Shown: piece by piece, positions 27,890-35,750 of the stretch
Numbering within the stretch: position 1 is the stretch's first letter
How the letters are laid out: each line of letters starts with the position of its first letter
Assembly: GCF_037094465.1 (NCBI RefSeq)
Contig: NZ_CP146609.1
Span: 2,047,501-2,111,500, forward strand
Length of the DNA: 64,000 nucleotides
Source: Pseudodesulfovibrio sp. 5S69
GTDB taxonomy: Bacteria > Desulfobacterota > Desulfovibrionia > Desulfovibrionales > Desulfovibrionaceae
Reading direction: 5' to 3'
Made by a program: the position numbers and the translations under genes
The notes under the pieces: model-generated
Seen by the model: the letters and a program-made list of their open reading frames with translations, nothing else
Database searches by the model: none
What the model was told of the DNA's origin: nothing

Positions 27890-28086
27890 ATGTAATTCAT
27901 TGTCCGGGAATGTCCAGCACGAGTGGGCAACACGGTGCATCCGCCACCGAGCAAGGGGCGGGAAGCGTATCGCCGACGAGGCGTCCCGTTAACCCCAACC
28001 TGTTTCGGGTATCCCCAACGGAAGGGGAAGAGTGCATTTTGCCAATGTACACAACTGCAATATACTGTAGGAGCGAATCCTTTATG

Positions 28087-28117
28087 TAAAACGGCACCTG
28101 AAAGGATACAGGTGCCG
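28087..28117 (-). terminator. Terminator of the small ferredoxin gene
   Basis: CGGCACCTG and CAGGTGCCG form a perfect 9-bp stem around eight bases, followed on the minus strand by TTTT. Confidence 0.75.
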
Positions 28118-28167
28118 TTGTCAATCCGACCGGCCATCTTAAAAATTGCCGGATCGGTCAATTAAAT

Positions 28168-28344
28168 CTATTCGTCGGAGCTGATCGCATTAAAGCCGCA
28201 TTCATCTTCACATGCGCCGCAATCAATGCAGTTTTCATTTATTTCGTAGTAATTTTCCCCGGCGGGGTGGACTATTGCGTCATTGGGACAGGCGCTTTGG
28301 CATGCACCGCAAAACTGACATTCCTCAGGGTCGATCTTATGCAT
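28168..28344 (-). CDS. 58-aa ferredoxin, two [4Fe-4S] motifs
   Basis: Reading the minus strand from ATG 28344 (AAGGAGAG directly upstream) gives 58 aa. Cluster motif 1 is CQFCGACQSACP (Cys 9, 12, 15, 19); motif 2 is CIDCGACEDECG (Cys 39, 42, 45, 49), with Gly in place of the usual Pro after the last Cys. The protein is acidic, soluble and of clostridial-type ferredoxin size. It would act as a cytoplasmic low-potential electron carrier. It has its own terminator and probably its own promoter (TTGACA 28418-28423, TAATAT 28397-28402, spacer only 15). The 28345-28655 stretch has no other gene. Confidence 0.9.
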   Translation of the reverse strand: MHKIDPEECQFCGACQSACPNDAIVHPAGENYYEINENCIDCGACEDECGFNAISSDE

Positions 28345-28655
28345 TTTCTCTCCTTTGAGTAACGATACTAACCGTATGTATTTATAAGAAAAAAAGATAT
28401 TAATCGTTGCAATGGGATGTCAATGAAAAGTTGCGCAGCAACTGTTGTCTGCGGCAATGTGGCAAGGAGTACAAAAGGAGGCGATTCGGTTTGGATTTGA
28501 TGGAAAATATCCGGTCTCCCGCCTGTTGAGAGGGGGCATGCGGATTTTGAGCGGGTATTTCTTTCGAAAATTCGGATCATGGTCCGGAACGGCAACGGCG
28601 TGTTTCGATCGGGATAGGCCGTTTTTTGGGTCCCGTCGGTTCCGGCGGGAAGCGT

Positions 28656-28934
28656 TTATTTTTGTGTGTACACGAATAAAACGGTCGGTTGCGCGCCGTA
28701 TTCGTCGTCGGCCTGGAGGCCCAGGTCGAGCAGCAGGGACATGGCGGACTTGGCTTCGTCCTCGGAGAGCAGTTCATAGTGCACGGGATGGCGGTTGCTC
28801 CGGGCGTCGCGGTCCGAACCTTTTTCTTCGATGCCGACATACCAGGCATCGAGCCTGCCGCCATGGTGGTTGATGTGGCGGACCGCCTGCTCGACCACGG
28901 CTTCCTTGGATTTTGTCTCATGTAGGTGGGTCAT
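28656..28934 (-). CDS. Hypothetical protein, 92 aa
   Basis: Not recognised. The protein is soluble, starts with MTHLHETKSKEAVVEQAV and ends TVLFVYTQK, with His- and Asp-rich turns (NHHGGRL, HPVHYELLSEDEAKSAM). Codon use looks like that of the neighbours, and no good overlapping candidate exists. The ribosome site is weak. It may be the last short gene before the divergent stretch that leads to the hydrolase operon. No function proposed. Confidence 0.5.
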   Translation of the reverse strand: MTHLHETKSKEAVVEQAVRHINHHGGRLDAWYVGIEEKGSDRDARSNRHPVHYELLSEDEAKSAMSLLLDLGLQADDEYGAQPTVLFVYTQK

Positions 28935-29032
28935 GGGAACGCTTCTATAATGTTATCCCGGCGGAGGCAATCGGCGGATCGGACTTCCCGCCGGGCGGCA
29001 GGCCAAATACGCGGAGCGGGGGTACGGCCGGA

Positions 29033-30280
29033 TCAGAAGATCCCGTCCAGCCAGTCGAACACGACCTGGCCGACCAGGCTGCGGTTCTCCATGATGCAGT
29101 GGTTGGTCGCGCCCTCGTCCGCCGGGGTGACCACCAGCCTGCTGCGCTTGTCCGGGAAACCGGAGAGGGCAGCCTGCTGCTGGGCCTGGACCTCCGCGCT
29201 GTGGTATTCGCCCTCGCCCACGACGATCAGGGCGGGAGCCGCTATCCTGGCCGCATCGAAGGTGTTGCCCCGGTTGGCCTCGATGAGGCCCTCGGGTTTT
29301 TCCACGCCGTAGCGCTCGCAGATGGACTTGACGATCCCGGCGTGGAAGGAGGTCCAGGCGGCCTCCTCCTCTCTGGAAGCCACGGCAGCCGGCATGGTTG
29401 CGAACAGCCGGTGAGCGTCGGTCACGGCGGCGCTCATGGCGATGGCTTTGATGCGCGGATCGTGCATGGCGGCCTGGGGAACGAACAGCCCGCCGCCGCT
29501 GATGCCGAAGGCCGCGAGCTTGTCCGGGGCCACGTCAGGGCGGCTCAATGCGTAGTCGACCACCTTTTTCATGGGCACGAAGGTGTCCGTGCGGAACACG
29601 TGGCCCGAAGCCGGGAGCATGCCCTGGCCGGGCAGATCCACGGTCATGAAGTTGTAGCCGCGCGTATGGGCCTGGGGTTCGAGGTAGAAGAACAGGTCCT
29701 CGATGAAAGTCTCGCCGCCGCCGATCATCAGCAGGGTCTTGGTCGGCTTGCCGGAATTGTCGGCCTTGCGGAAATACCCGGGCAGCACGGTGTCCTCGAA
29801 GGGGATTTCGACATATTCGAGAGGCGGGTCGAACAGCGGCCCGGCCTTGCGCATGAGCGCGCGGCTCTTCTCCCCCCGCACCGTGAACTCCGGGTCCGAC
29901 GGCAGCATGGCCAGCAGGGAGAGGCGGTAGTAATAGGCCGCCCGCAGCAACTGGTCGCGCGCGCTGACAGTGTGCCCCGCCGCAAGTGACTTCAGGCCCC
30001 GCGTCTCCACGCGCCCGGCCAGTTCGAACCATTCCTTCTGCCAGTCGGCCGCGTCGCCGTCCTTGATCCGCGAGGCCGCGTAGAACGCCTCGCCGATCTC
30101 CGCGCCGCCGTTGTGGGTGGCGCCGAGGACCAGGTTCCCGAAGTGGAAATCCATGTCCGTGTCCTTGAAGAAATAGCTGAACGAGGTGGCGTGGGCGTCG
30201 AACGCCTTTTCCTGTTCGGCAGGGGCGCTGGTTGCCGCCGTCAACACGATGAACGCCAGACAGAATATGTATTTTTTCAT
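29033..30280 (-). CDS. Secreted alpha/beta hydrolase
   Basis: 415 aa with a Sec signal peptide (cleavage near APA at about residue 21). The hydrolase core has LLMIGGGETFIEDLFFYLEP, the nucleophile elbow GISGGG, and late candidate acid/base residues, including the His in GATNHCIMEN. The N-terminal about 150 residues are helical. The overall layout resembles the FrsA/2,6-dihydroxypseudooxynicotine hydrolase group, with an N-terminal helical cap. The substrate is unknown. It is 65 bases downstream of the molybdoprotein gene and could be last in that minus-strand operon. Confidence 0.75.
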   Translation of the reverse strand: MKKYIFCLAFIVLTAATSAPAEQEKAFDAHATSFSYFFKDTDMDFHFGNLVLGATHNGGAEIGEAFYAASRIKDGDAADWQKEWFELAGRVETRGLKSLAAGHTVSARDQLLRAAYYYRLSLLAMLPSDPEFTVRGEKSRALMRKAGPLFDPPLEYVEIPFEDTVLPGYFRKADNSGKPTKTLLMIGGGETFIEDLFFYLEPQAHTRGYNFMTVDLPGQGMLPASGHVFRTDTFVPMKKVVDYALSRPDVAPDKLAAFGISGGGLFVPQAAMHDPRIKAIAMSAAVTDAHRLFATMPAAVASREEEAAWTSFHAGIVKSICERYGVEKPEGLIEANRGNTFDAARIAAPALIVVGEGEYHSAEVQAQQQAALSGFPDKRSRLVVTPADEGATNHCIMENRSLVGQVVFDWLDGIF

Positions 30281-30345
30281 TCCAACACGCTAACGGCGGT
30301 ACCGTCATCCCGTCAAGCCGCTTCCGGCGCGGTCCGGTTGACCGT

Positions 30346-31044
30346 CTAGCGCGAGTACCGCTCCTCCTTCCAGGGGTCGGCGGAGTTGCTGTAGCCGCGC
30401 GTCTCCCAGAAGCCCAACTCGTCCTTGGAGACGATCTTCAGGCCCTTCACCCATTTGGCGCTCTTGTAGAAGTAGCGGTCCGGGACCACCGCGCGCACCG
30501 GGCCGCCGTTGGGGCCGGGCAGAGGGCTGCCGAACAGGGTGTGGGCCAGGAACACGTCCGGCTTCCGGGCCTCGTCGAGCGGGATGCTCGTGGTGTAGCC
30601 GTGGGCGGCCTCGATGACGACGAATTTCGCGTGCTTGGTGGGCTTGGCACGGTCCAGGAGGGCGGCCATGGGGACGCCGCGCCAGGTTGAATCCAGCAGG
30701 GTCCATCCCGTGACGCAGTGGACGTCGCAGGTAAAGTTCTGCTGCTTGAAGGCCATGAGCGCCTCGAAGTCGAGAGCAAGCGGGTTCTCCACCTCGCCGT
30801 GGACGCGCAGCCGGAAGTCCTCGGGCCGGGGCGAGCCGGGCCTGCCGCCCATGTCCTCAATCTGTTCGATGGCGGTCTGGCCCGGAGGGACGCGAGGCCG
30901 CCCGTCGGGCCGCAGGGCCTTGGCCAGCTCCTCCTGCCGCGCCTCGCCGACCGTGGCGAACAGGCCGGGCAGGCCGATGCTGACCACGGTACCGGCCGCG
31001 ACGGCCAGAAAGACACGTCTGGACAACTGGTTCTCTTCCCTCAT
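30346..31044 (-). CDS. Sulfite-oxidase-fold molybdoprotein (Tat-exported)
   Basis: 232 aa from ATG 31044 (AAGGAG 7 bases upstream). The leader [21 protein letters not shown] is of Tat type, so the protein is probably exported folded with its molybdenum cofactor. The domain shows [20 protein letters not shown], the Moco Cys in [21 protein letters not shown] and [12 protein letters not shown], ending [17 protein letters not shown]. This is the MsrP/YedY branch of the family without the dimerisation domain. Its substrate is unknown; no partner haem membrane subunit is adjacent. It lies 114 bases after the ABC fusion gene on the same strand. Confidence 0.85.
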   Translation of the reverse strand: MREENQLSRRVFLAVAAGTVVSIGLPGLFATVGEARQEELAKALRPDGRPRVPPGQTAIEQIEDMGGRPGSPRPEDFRLRVHGEVENPLALDFEALMAFKQQNFTCDVHCVTGWTLLDSTWRGVPMAALLDRAKPTKHAKFVVIEAAHGYTTSIPLDEARKPDVFLAHTLFGSPLPGPNGGPVRAVVPDRYFYKSAKWVKGLKIVSKDELGFWETRGYSNSADPWKEERYSR

Positions 31045-31158
31045 GACGGCTCCTTGCGGTTGATGTCGCATGGCCGGGCCGGACCCGAGCGGGCCCGGCA
31101 CTTCGCCACTTCTACATGGTCGCAAAGAGCGGCGCAAAGGACAAGGGGAAATCGGAGA

Positions 31159-33006
31159 CTAGTTGGCCAGCCCCCTCAGGCTCGGGCCGAGCAGGGTCTC
31201 CACCTGCTTGGGGCCGAGGTCCATGCGGTAGAACAGTCTGTAGAACTCGCGGGTCTCCCGGATCAGGTCCCAGCCGAACCACTCGGGGTAGAGCAGGTTG
31301 GTCAGCCATATCAGCCCCATGAGCCGGTTCACGGACGGTGGCCGGTCGAACCAGTTGTACATGGCCGCAGGGGGTTCGAACACGGCGTTGCCGCGGACCG
31401 CCTTGAGCCTGGACCAGAACGGGTCGGTCCGCAGTCGGTTGTACAGCCGCTGTGGGGACTTGCCCTCGTCCGAGAGCATGATGACCACGTCCGGGTCCCA
31501 GCAAGCCAGGTCCGCGGCGCAGACCGGCGTGCGGCCGCAGCCGCGCTGTTCGAAGACCTCGGCCGCGTTCACCCCGCCCGCGTATTCGATGATCTCGCCG
31601 TGGCGGGACCGCCGGGGCTCGGTGAGCAGGCCGGTGGGCGACTGGGCGTAGTAGACCGTGCGCCGCTCGCCCGGCGGGATTGCGGCAGCCGTCTTGGCGA
31701 TGTGGTGGAATTTTTCGTCGAAGTAATCGGCCAGGAGGTTGCCCCTGTCCGGCACGCCGACGAGCGCGCCCACGCGCCGCAGGACCTCGCCGGTGCGGTC
31801 CAGGCCGCCGTCGTAGACGAGCACCGGGATGCCCAGCTCCTGTTGCAGCCGGTCGGCCGCGCCCGCTTCGACCTCGTCCAGGGCGAACAGGGTCAGGGAG
31901 AGGATCAGGTCCACGCCGCGCTGCCGGACCGCGTCCTTGTCGAAGGTGGCCTTGCCGCCGCCGAAATTGCCGCCCATGACCCCGAGGACCGGCAGGGAGA
32001 GGTACGCCGGGTCCGCCAGCATGCGTTCGGGCGGCATGGGCGGCATGCCCAGCCCCGCGATCTTGCCGGGGGCCAGGGCGAAGAGCAGGGACGTGACCAT
32101 GGGATTGTAGCCGAAGACCCGCTCGACCTGGGTCTTGACCAGGACCTTGCGGCCGGCCATGTCCGTGGCCAGGGTCGTCTCGGGAAGGTGCACGGGCTTG
32201 AATTCCACCATATTCACCTCGTTGGTTGCGGCGTGTGTGCCGGTTGGTCCCGTCGGAATGCTGGATCCGGCCGGGGTGGCCACGGTCGGGCCGAACGCCG
32301 CCCGAACGGCAGGGGCGGCCAGGAGTCCGTCCGTGGTCCGCCGGACAAAGTCCGCGTCGCGGGCCGCAAAGGGCTCGATGATGCGCTGCTCGTGGACCAC
32401 GCGGCCGGGGGCCGGGGCCAGGATGACGATGCGGTCGCTCAACCGGACCGCCTCTGCCGGGTCGTGGGTCACGAAGACGGCGGCCAGGCCGCGCTCGTCG
32501 ATGAGGGACCGGACCAGGTCCTGGAGTTCGCGCTTGAGGCCCACGTCCAGGGCGCTGAACGGCTCGTCCAGGAGGAGCAGGTCCGGCTCCACGGCCAGGG
32601 CCCGGGCCAGGGAGGCCCGCTGACGCATGCCGCCGCTCAATGCGCCGGGATATTTCTCCAGGTCGCCGGGGGCGAGGCCCATGCGTTCGGCCAGGCGGCG
32701 CGCCGCGGCCAGCCGTTCCGCCTCGGGCATACCCATGGCCTTGAGCCCGAAGGCGATGTTCTCCCCGGTGCGCCGCCAGGGGAGCAGGCGGGGGTCCTGG
32801 AACACGCAGGCGGTGTGCGAAAAGGTGTTGGTCACCCGGCCGGTTGTCGGCGCGAGCAGCCCGGCGGCCATGTTCAGCAGGGAGGTCTTGCCGCAGCCGG
32901 AACGGCCCGCCAGGGCGAGAACCTCGCCGGGCGGCACGCGCAGTCCGACGTCGGCCAGCACCGGGCCGGTCCCGTAGTCGTGCGCGATGGTTTCCCAGGT
33001 CAGCAT
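31159..33006 (-). CDS. ABC ATPase fused to a TroA/FecB-type solute-binding domain
   Basis: 615 aa. Residues 1-240 are a NitT/TauT-type ATPase: Walker A GRSGCGKTS, VFQDPRLLPW, signature LSGGMRQRASLARALA, Walker B LLLLDEPFSALD, HDPAEAVRLSDRIVIL. After a Gly/Pro/Thr linker, residues about 280-600 are a siderophore/metal-type binding protein: TDMAGRKVLVKTQVERVFGYNP, VLVYDGGLDRTGEVLRRVG and EYAGGVNAAE. The binding part has no signal peptide. Met266 (ATG at 32211) is preceded by GAGGTG four bases upstream, so a separate 350-aa binding-domain product may also be made. Such a binding domain would be cytosolic, a clear oddity. It follows the permease gene by 16 bases. Confidence 0.8.
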   Translation of the reverse strand: MLTWETIAHDYGTGPVLADVGLRVPPGEVLALAGRSGCGKTSLLNMAAGLLAPTTGRVTNTFSHTACVFQDPRLLPWRRTGENIAFGLKAMGMPEAERLAAARRLAERMGLAPGDLEKYPGALSGGMRQRASLARALAVEPDLLLLDEPFSALDVGLKRELQDLVRSLIDERGLAAVFVTHDPAEAVRLSDRIVILAPAPGRVVHEQRIIEPFAARDADFVRRTTDGLLAAPAVRAAFGPTVATPAGSSIPTGPTGTHAATNEVNMVEFKPVHLPETTLATDMAGRKVLVKTQVERVFGYNPMVTSLLFALAPGKIAGLGMPPMPPERMLADPAYLSLPVLGVMGGNFGGGKATFDKDAVRQRGVDLILSLTLFALDEVEAGAADRLQQELGIPVLVYDGGLDRTGEVLRRVGALVGVPDRGNLLADYFDEKFHHIAKTAAAIPPGERRTVYYAQSPTGLLTEPRRSRHGEIIEYAGGVNAAEVFEQRGCGRTPVCAADLACWDPDVVIMLSDEGKSPQRLYNRLRTDPFWSRLKAVRGNAVFEPPAAMYNWFDRPPSVNRLMGLIWLTNLLYPEWFGWDLIRETREFYRLFYRMDLGPKQVETLLGPSLRGLAN

Positions 33007-33022
33007 GGTTTACCGGAGGCCG

Positions 33023-33811
33023 TCATGCGGACGCGGCGCCGTTGCGCCACGGTTCCATGCGCCGTTGCAGCGGTTCGAGCACGAGCAGTTCCACGGCCAG
33101 GAGCATGATGAGCAGGACGATGATCCAGGCCAGGGCGTCGGCGGTGTCCAGGTTGACCCGGGCCAGGGCCATGTTCGCGCCGATACCGTCGGCGGAGGCA
33201 AGCAGTTCGGCCATGACCGCGACTTTCCAGGACAGGGCCAGGGCCGTCACCCAGCCGGGGAAAAGATAGGACAGCAGGTGCGGCAGGCGCACATCCAGGA
33301 AGAGCATCAAGGGCGGGGTGGCAAAGGCGCGGGCCATGTCCTCCAGCCCCCTGTCTCTGGTGCGCGCACCCTCAACCGCCACGGCAAAGACGATGGGCAG
33401 GGCGGTGACCACCACGGTGAAGACCGGGGTCAGCCCGGTGGTGCCGAACCAGAGCATGGCCAGGACGATCCAGGCGATGGGCGGGATGCCCAGGAGCATG
33501 GCGGTCACCGGCTTCAGGGTCTGGGCCAGGGCGGGACGCAGCCCGGCCAGGATGCCGATTCCGCTGCCGAGCAGGGCCGCTACCGCGAACCCGCCAAGGG
33601 CGCGCCCGGCCGTGATCAGCGCCGCCTTGCCCACCGCGCCCGTGAGGATCAGCCTCCACAGGGCCGCACAGGTCTCCCGTGGGGAGGGCAGGATGAAGGC
33701 GCCGTAGCGCAGGCTCCCCGCCCACCACAGGGCGAGGAAGAGCCCCACGCCCACGGCGGGGTAGCGGAAGCCCCACAGTCTGGGCCAGATCGCACCGGCT
33801 ACGCGCTCCAT
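33023..33811 (-). CDS. ABC permease, NitT/TauT type
   Basis: 262 aa with about six membrane helices, PSPRETCAALWRLI near the start (typical of SsuC/TauC permeases) and the EAA-like loop around EDMARAFATPPLMLFLDVRLPHLLSYLFPG. GGAGGAAGG directly precedes ATG 33811. It pairs with the upstream binding protein and the downstream ATPase fusion in one operon. The transported compound is unknown; homologous systems carry sulfonates, nitrate, thiamine precursors or similar small molecules. Confidence 0.88.
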   Translation of the reverse strand: MERVAGAIWPRLWGFRYPAVGVGLFLALWWAGSLRYGAFILPSPRETCAALWRLILTGAVGKAALITAGRALGGFAVAALLGSGIGILAGLRPALAQTLKPVTAMLLGIPPIAWIVLAMLWFGTTGLTPVFTVVVTALPIVFAVAVEGARTRDRGLEDMARAFATPPLMLFLDVRLPHLLSYLFPGWVTALALSWKVAVMAELLASADGIGANMALARVNLDTADALAWIIVLLIMLLAVELLVLEPLQRRMEPWRNGAASA

Positions 33812-33823
33812 CCTTCCTCCGGC

Positions 33824-34807
33824 CTAGGCCAGGTAGAAACCCGAGTCGGGCAGCTTGCCGCCCACCAGTTTGGGCGACATCCCCATGAGGGCCGAATAGT
33901 AGAATTCCAGGTCCTCCCTGGCCGTGGCCGCCGGGGTGCGGCGGATGGGAAAGGCCTCCAGGGATTTTTGCAGGACCATCGGCTTGAGCCCGAAGAAGTC
34001 GGCGCATTGCCGGGCGGCGTCGGCCGGGTGTGCGTTGATCCAGTCCACGGCCTCGCCGATACCGGTCTGCAAGGCGGCCACGGTCTCGGGGGAGTCCGCC
34101 GCCAGGGAGGCCTGGCACATGATCCCGCCGAGCGGCATGAGCGACGTGTTGCCGGTCACCGCTTCCCAGACGTCCTGGAGGACGATGCGTCGGAACTCCA
34201 CCCCGGCTCCCTTGCCCTTGAGGATCGCCGCGGTCGCGGCGGGCTCGGGCAGCAGGGCCGTGTCGGTCCGTTTGGAGAGCAGCATCTGCAAGGCCTCGAA
34301 GGGCGAGTCCACATAGGAGGCGGTCAGGTCCGCATCCGGGTTGATGCCGGTTTTCGAGGCCAGGTAGCGGACGATGATGTCCGGGGTGTCCCCGCGGAAG
34401 AACAGGAGCAGGCGCTTGCCCTTGATGTCCGTGAATTGCTTGATGTCCGGGTTGCTGGTGACGATGCTCAGGCTTCCGCCGTTGTTGGTGTCCAGAAGCC
34501 GGACCGGGAGCCCCTTGTTGTAGAGAATGGCCGCCGCGTTGGCCGGAGCGGCCGAGACCTGGACCTCGCCCGAGACCATCCAGGCGCGCATGATGTCCGG
34601 GTTGCGCCACTGCTTCATTTCCATGGGGGGCAACGCGGCAGACGGTTCCCTCTGGGCCAGGCGGACAAGGGGGAGGCTGAGCGGTGCGGGCGGGCCCGCC
34701 AGCGCGAGTGCGGCCGGGGGGGCGGCCAGGGCCCGCGAAGCGGTCATAAAGGGAAACAGGGCCAGGGCCCGGGCGCTCATGGTCAGAAAGTTTCGGCGTG
34801 TGATCAT
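33824..34807 (-). CDS. ABC solute-binding protein, NitT/TauT type
   Basis: 327 aa from ATG 34807 (AAGGA upstream). The leader TRRNFLTMSARALALFPFM has twin arginines. The mature part is NMT1/SsuA-like: WMVSGEVQVSAAPANAAAILYNKG, DIKGKRLLLFFRGDTPDIIVRYLA, DTALLPEPAATAAIL. It is the first gene of the minus-strand transporter operon, followed 12 bases later by the permease. The operon thus has two solute-binding domains: this exported one and the one fused to the ATPase. Confidence 0.85.
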   Translation of the reverse strand: MITRRNFLTMSARALALFPFMTASRALAAPPAALALAGPPAPLSLPLVRLAQREPSAALPPMEMKQWRNPDIMRAWMVSGEVQVSAAPANAAAILYNKGLPVRLLDTNNGGSLSIVTSNPDIKQFTDIKGKRLLLFFRGDTPDIIVRYLASKTGINPDADLTASYVDSPFEALQMLLSKRTDTALLPEPAATAAILKGKGAGVEFRRIVLQDVWEAVTGNTSLMPLGGIMCQASLAADSPETVAALQTGIGEAVDWINAHPADAARQCADFFGLKPMVLQKSLEAFPIRRTPAATAREDLEFYYSALMGMSPKLVGGKLPDSGFYLA

Positions 34808-35005
34808 CGGTGGATTTCCTTGTGGGGCGGCATGCGACCCCCTCAAGACGGAGGGCGTGGAGCGCCTGCGCCGGGGGCCGCCGTTGGGTGACGCGGCGCC
34901 CGATGGCGTCGTGCACGGGGTGGATACGGAACGGGAACACCGGGCGGTATGCGCCGGTGAACAAATTTCAGTATGTAGTTCCGGGTGCGGAAACCGGCAA
35001 TGTCG

Positions 35006-35029
35006 TCACGGAAATATGAATATGCGTGA
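35006..35029. promoter_or_regulatory. Candidate operator upstream of the ABC/molybdoprotein operon
   Basis: TCACG, then ATAT-GA-ATAT in the middle, then CGTGA: inverted outer arms (35006-35010, 35025-35029) around an AT core. It resembles the layout of ModE-type boxes only loosely. The 34808-35100 interval contains no supported gene. Confidence 0.3.
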
Positions 35030-35110
35030 CATAGGACCCGTGCGGCCGGGAGGGGCTTGGCCCGGCCTTGTCCGGGAGGAGATGCGGATGTGACTGGGCT
35101 GGTGCTTGGT

Positions 35111-35747
35111 GTGAGTGACCGGCTCCCGTCCCGCGTTGATAACCGCGGCCTCCATGACGTTGTCCGGTTCGCGACCCTTGGCGGCCCCGAGGTGCATGTC
35201 CGGGAGCGGGTCAGGTGGCCTTCGCCGAGCTGCCCGGCATGCCGGACGAGCTCGACGTCGGCGTGCGCGAGTCGGGGGCTCGGCGGGCAACGACCACTTC
35301 ACCAACGACGACATCCGGCGGATCATCTCGCACATCGTCCATTTCGTGAAAGCCTGCGAGGAGCGGGGCGTGCGCACAGGACTTGATTGCATCGTCCGAT
35401 TGTGCGACCTCAGGATCGAGGATCGGAACTACCTCGAAGGGGTGTCCATGAACTTTTCCGGGGTCCGCCATCCGTCCATCGACGTGCATCCTGACCTGTC
35501 CGCGTTCCATTGCCTGTCCATGCGGGACATCTCGGTGCCGGACGTGACGGTCTTTCCCAACCAGGACACCGTCATGTGGCATTTCGCCGAACGGGTGCGC
35601 TCCATCCGCAAGGCCAACGTGTCCACGGATTGCCTGACATGCAGGGGCTTCATGCGCCGCTGCCAGGGGGGATGCATGGCCCTGCGCCGTGCCGCGGGCC
35701 CGGCCTGCCATGAACCGGACTCCGGCGACGGAGCCAAGGAAGCGTAA
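35111..35747 (+). pseudogene. Frameshifted gene with a SPASM-like Cys cluster
   Basis: Coding-like sequence moves through three frames: VSDRLPSRVDNRGLHDVVRF from GTG 35111, then VAFAELPGMPDELDVGVRE from about 35215, then GNDHFTNDDIRRIISHIVHF from 35286 to the stop. Two single-base losses would explain this. The C-terminal part (about 150 aa) ends with CLTCRGFMRRCQGGC, a Cys spacing like the SPASM auxiliary cluster of radical SAM enzymes. The radical SAM core itself is missing. It directly precedes the molybdopterin-GATase gene (three bases apart). It may be a decayed gene, or a shorter protein read only from the last frame. Confidence 0.5.
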
Positions 35748-35750
35748 AGA

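Noticed and set aside
27778..27940. N-terminal extension of the DUF1653-like protein through the tandem repeat
   Set aside because: It encodes only repeated RTTDHGP-like residues, and GGAGG directly precedes the internal ATG at 27778.
28445..28873. Plus-strand 142-codon frame near the ferredoxin gene
   Set aside because: Arg-rich product without domain, no ribosome site, and it overlaps the better-supported minus-strand 92-aa gene.
34808..35000. GC-rich leader of the ABC operon examined as a riboswitch (cobalamin, molybdenum cofactor)
   Set aside because: I could not find the conserved boxes of either class; only ordinary GC-rich pairing is visible.
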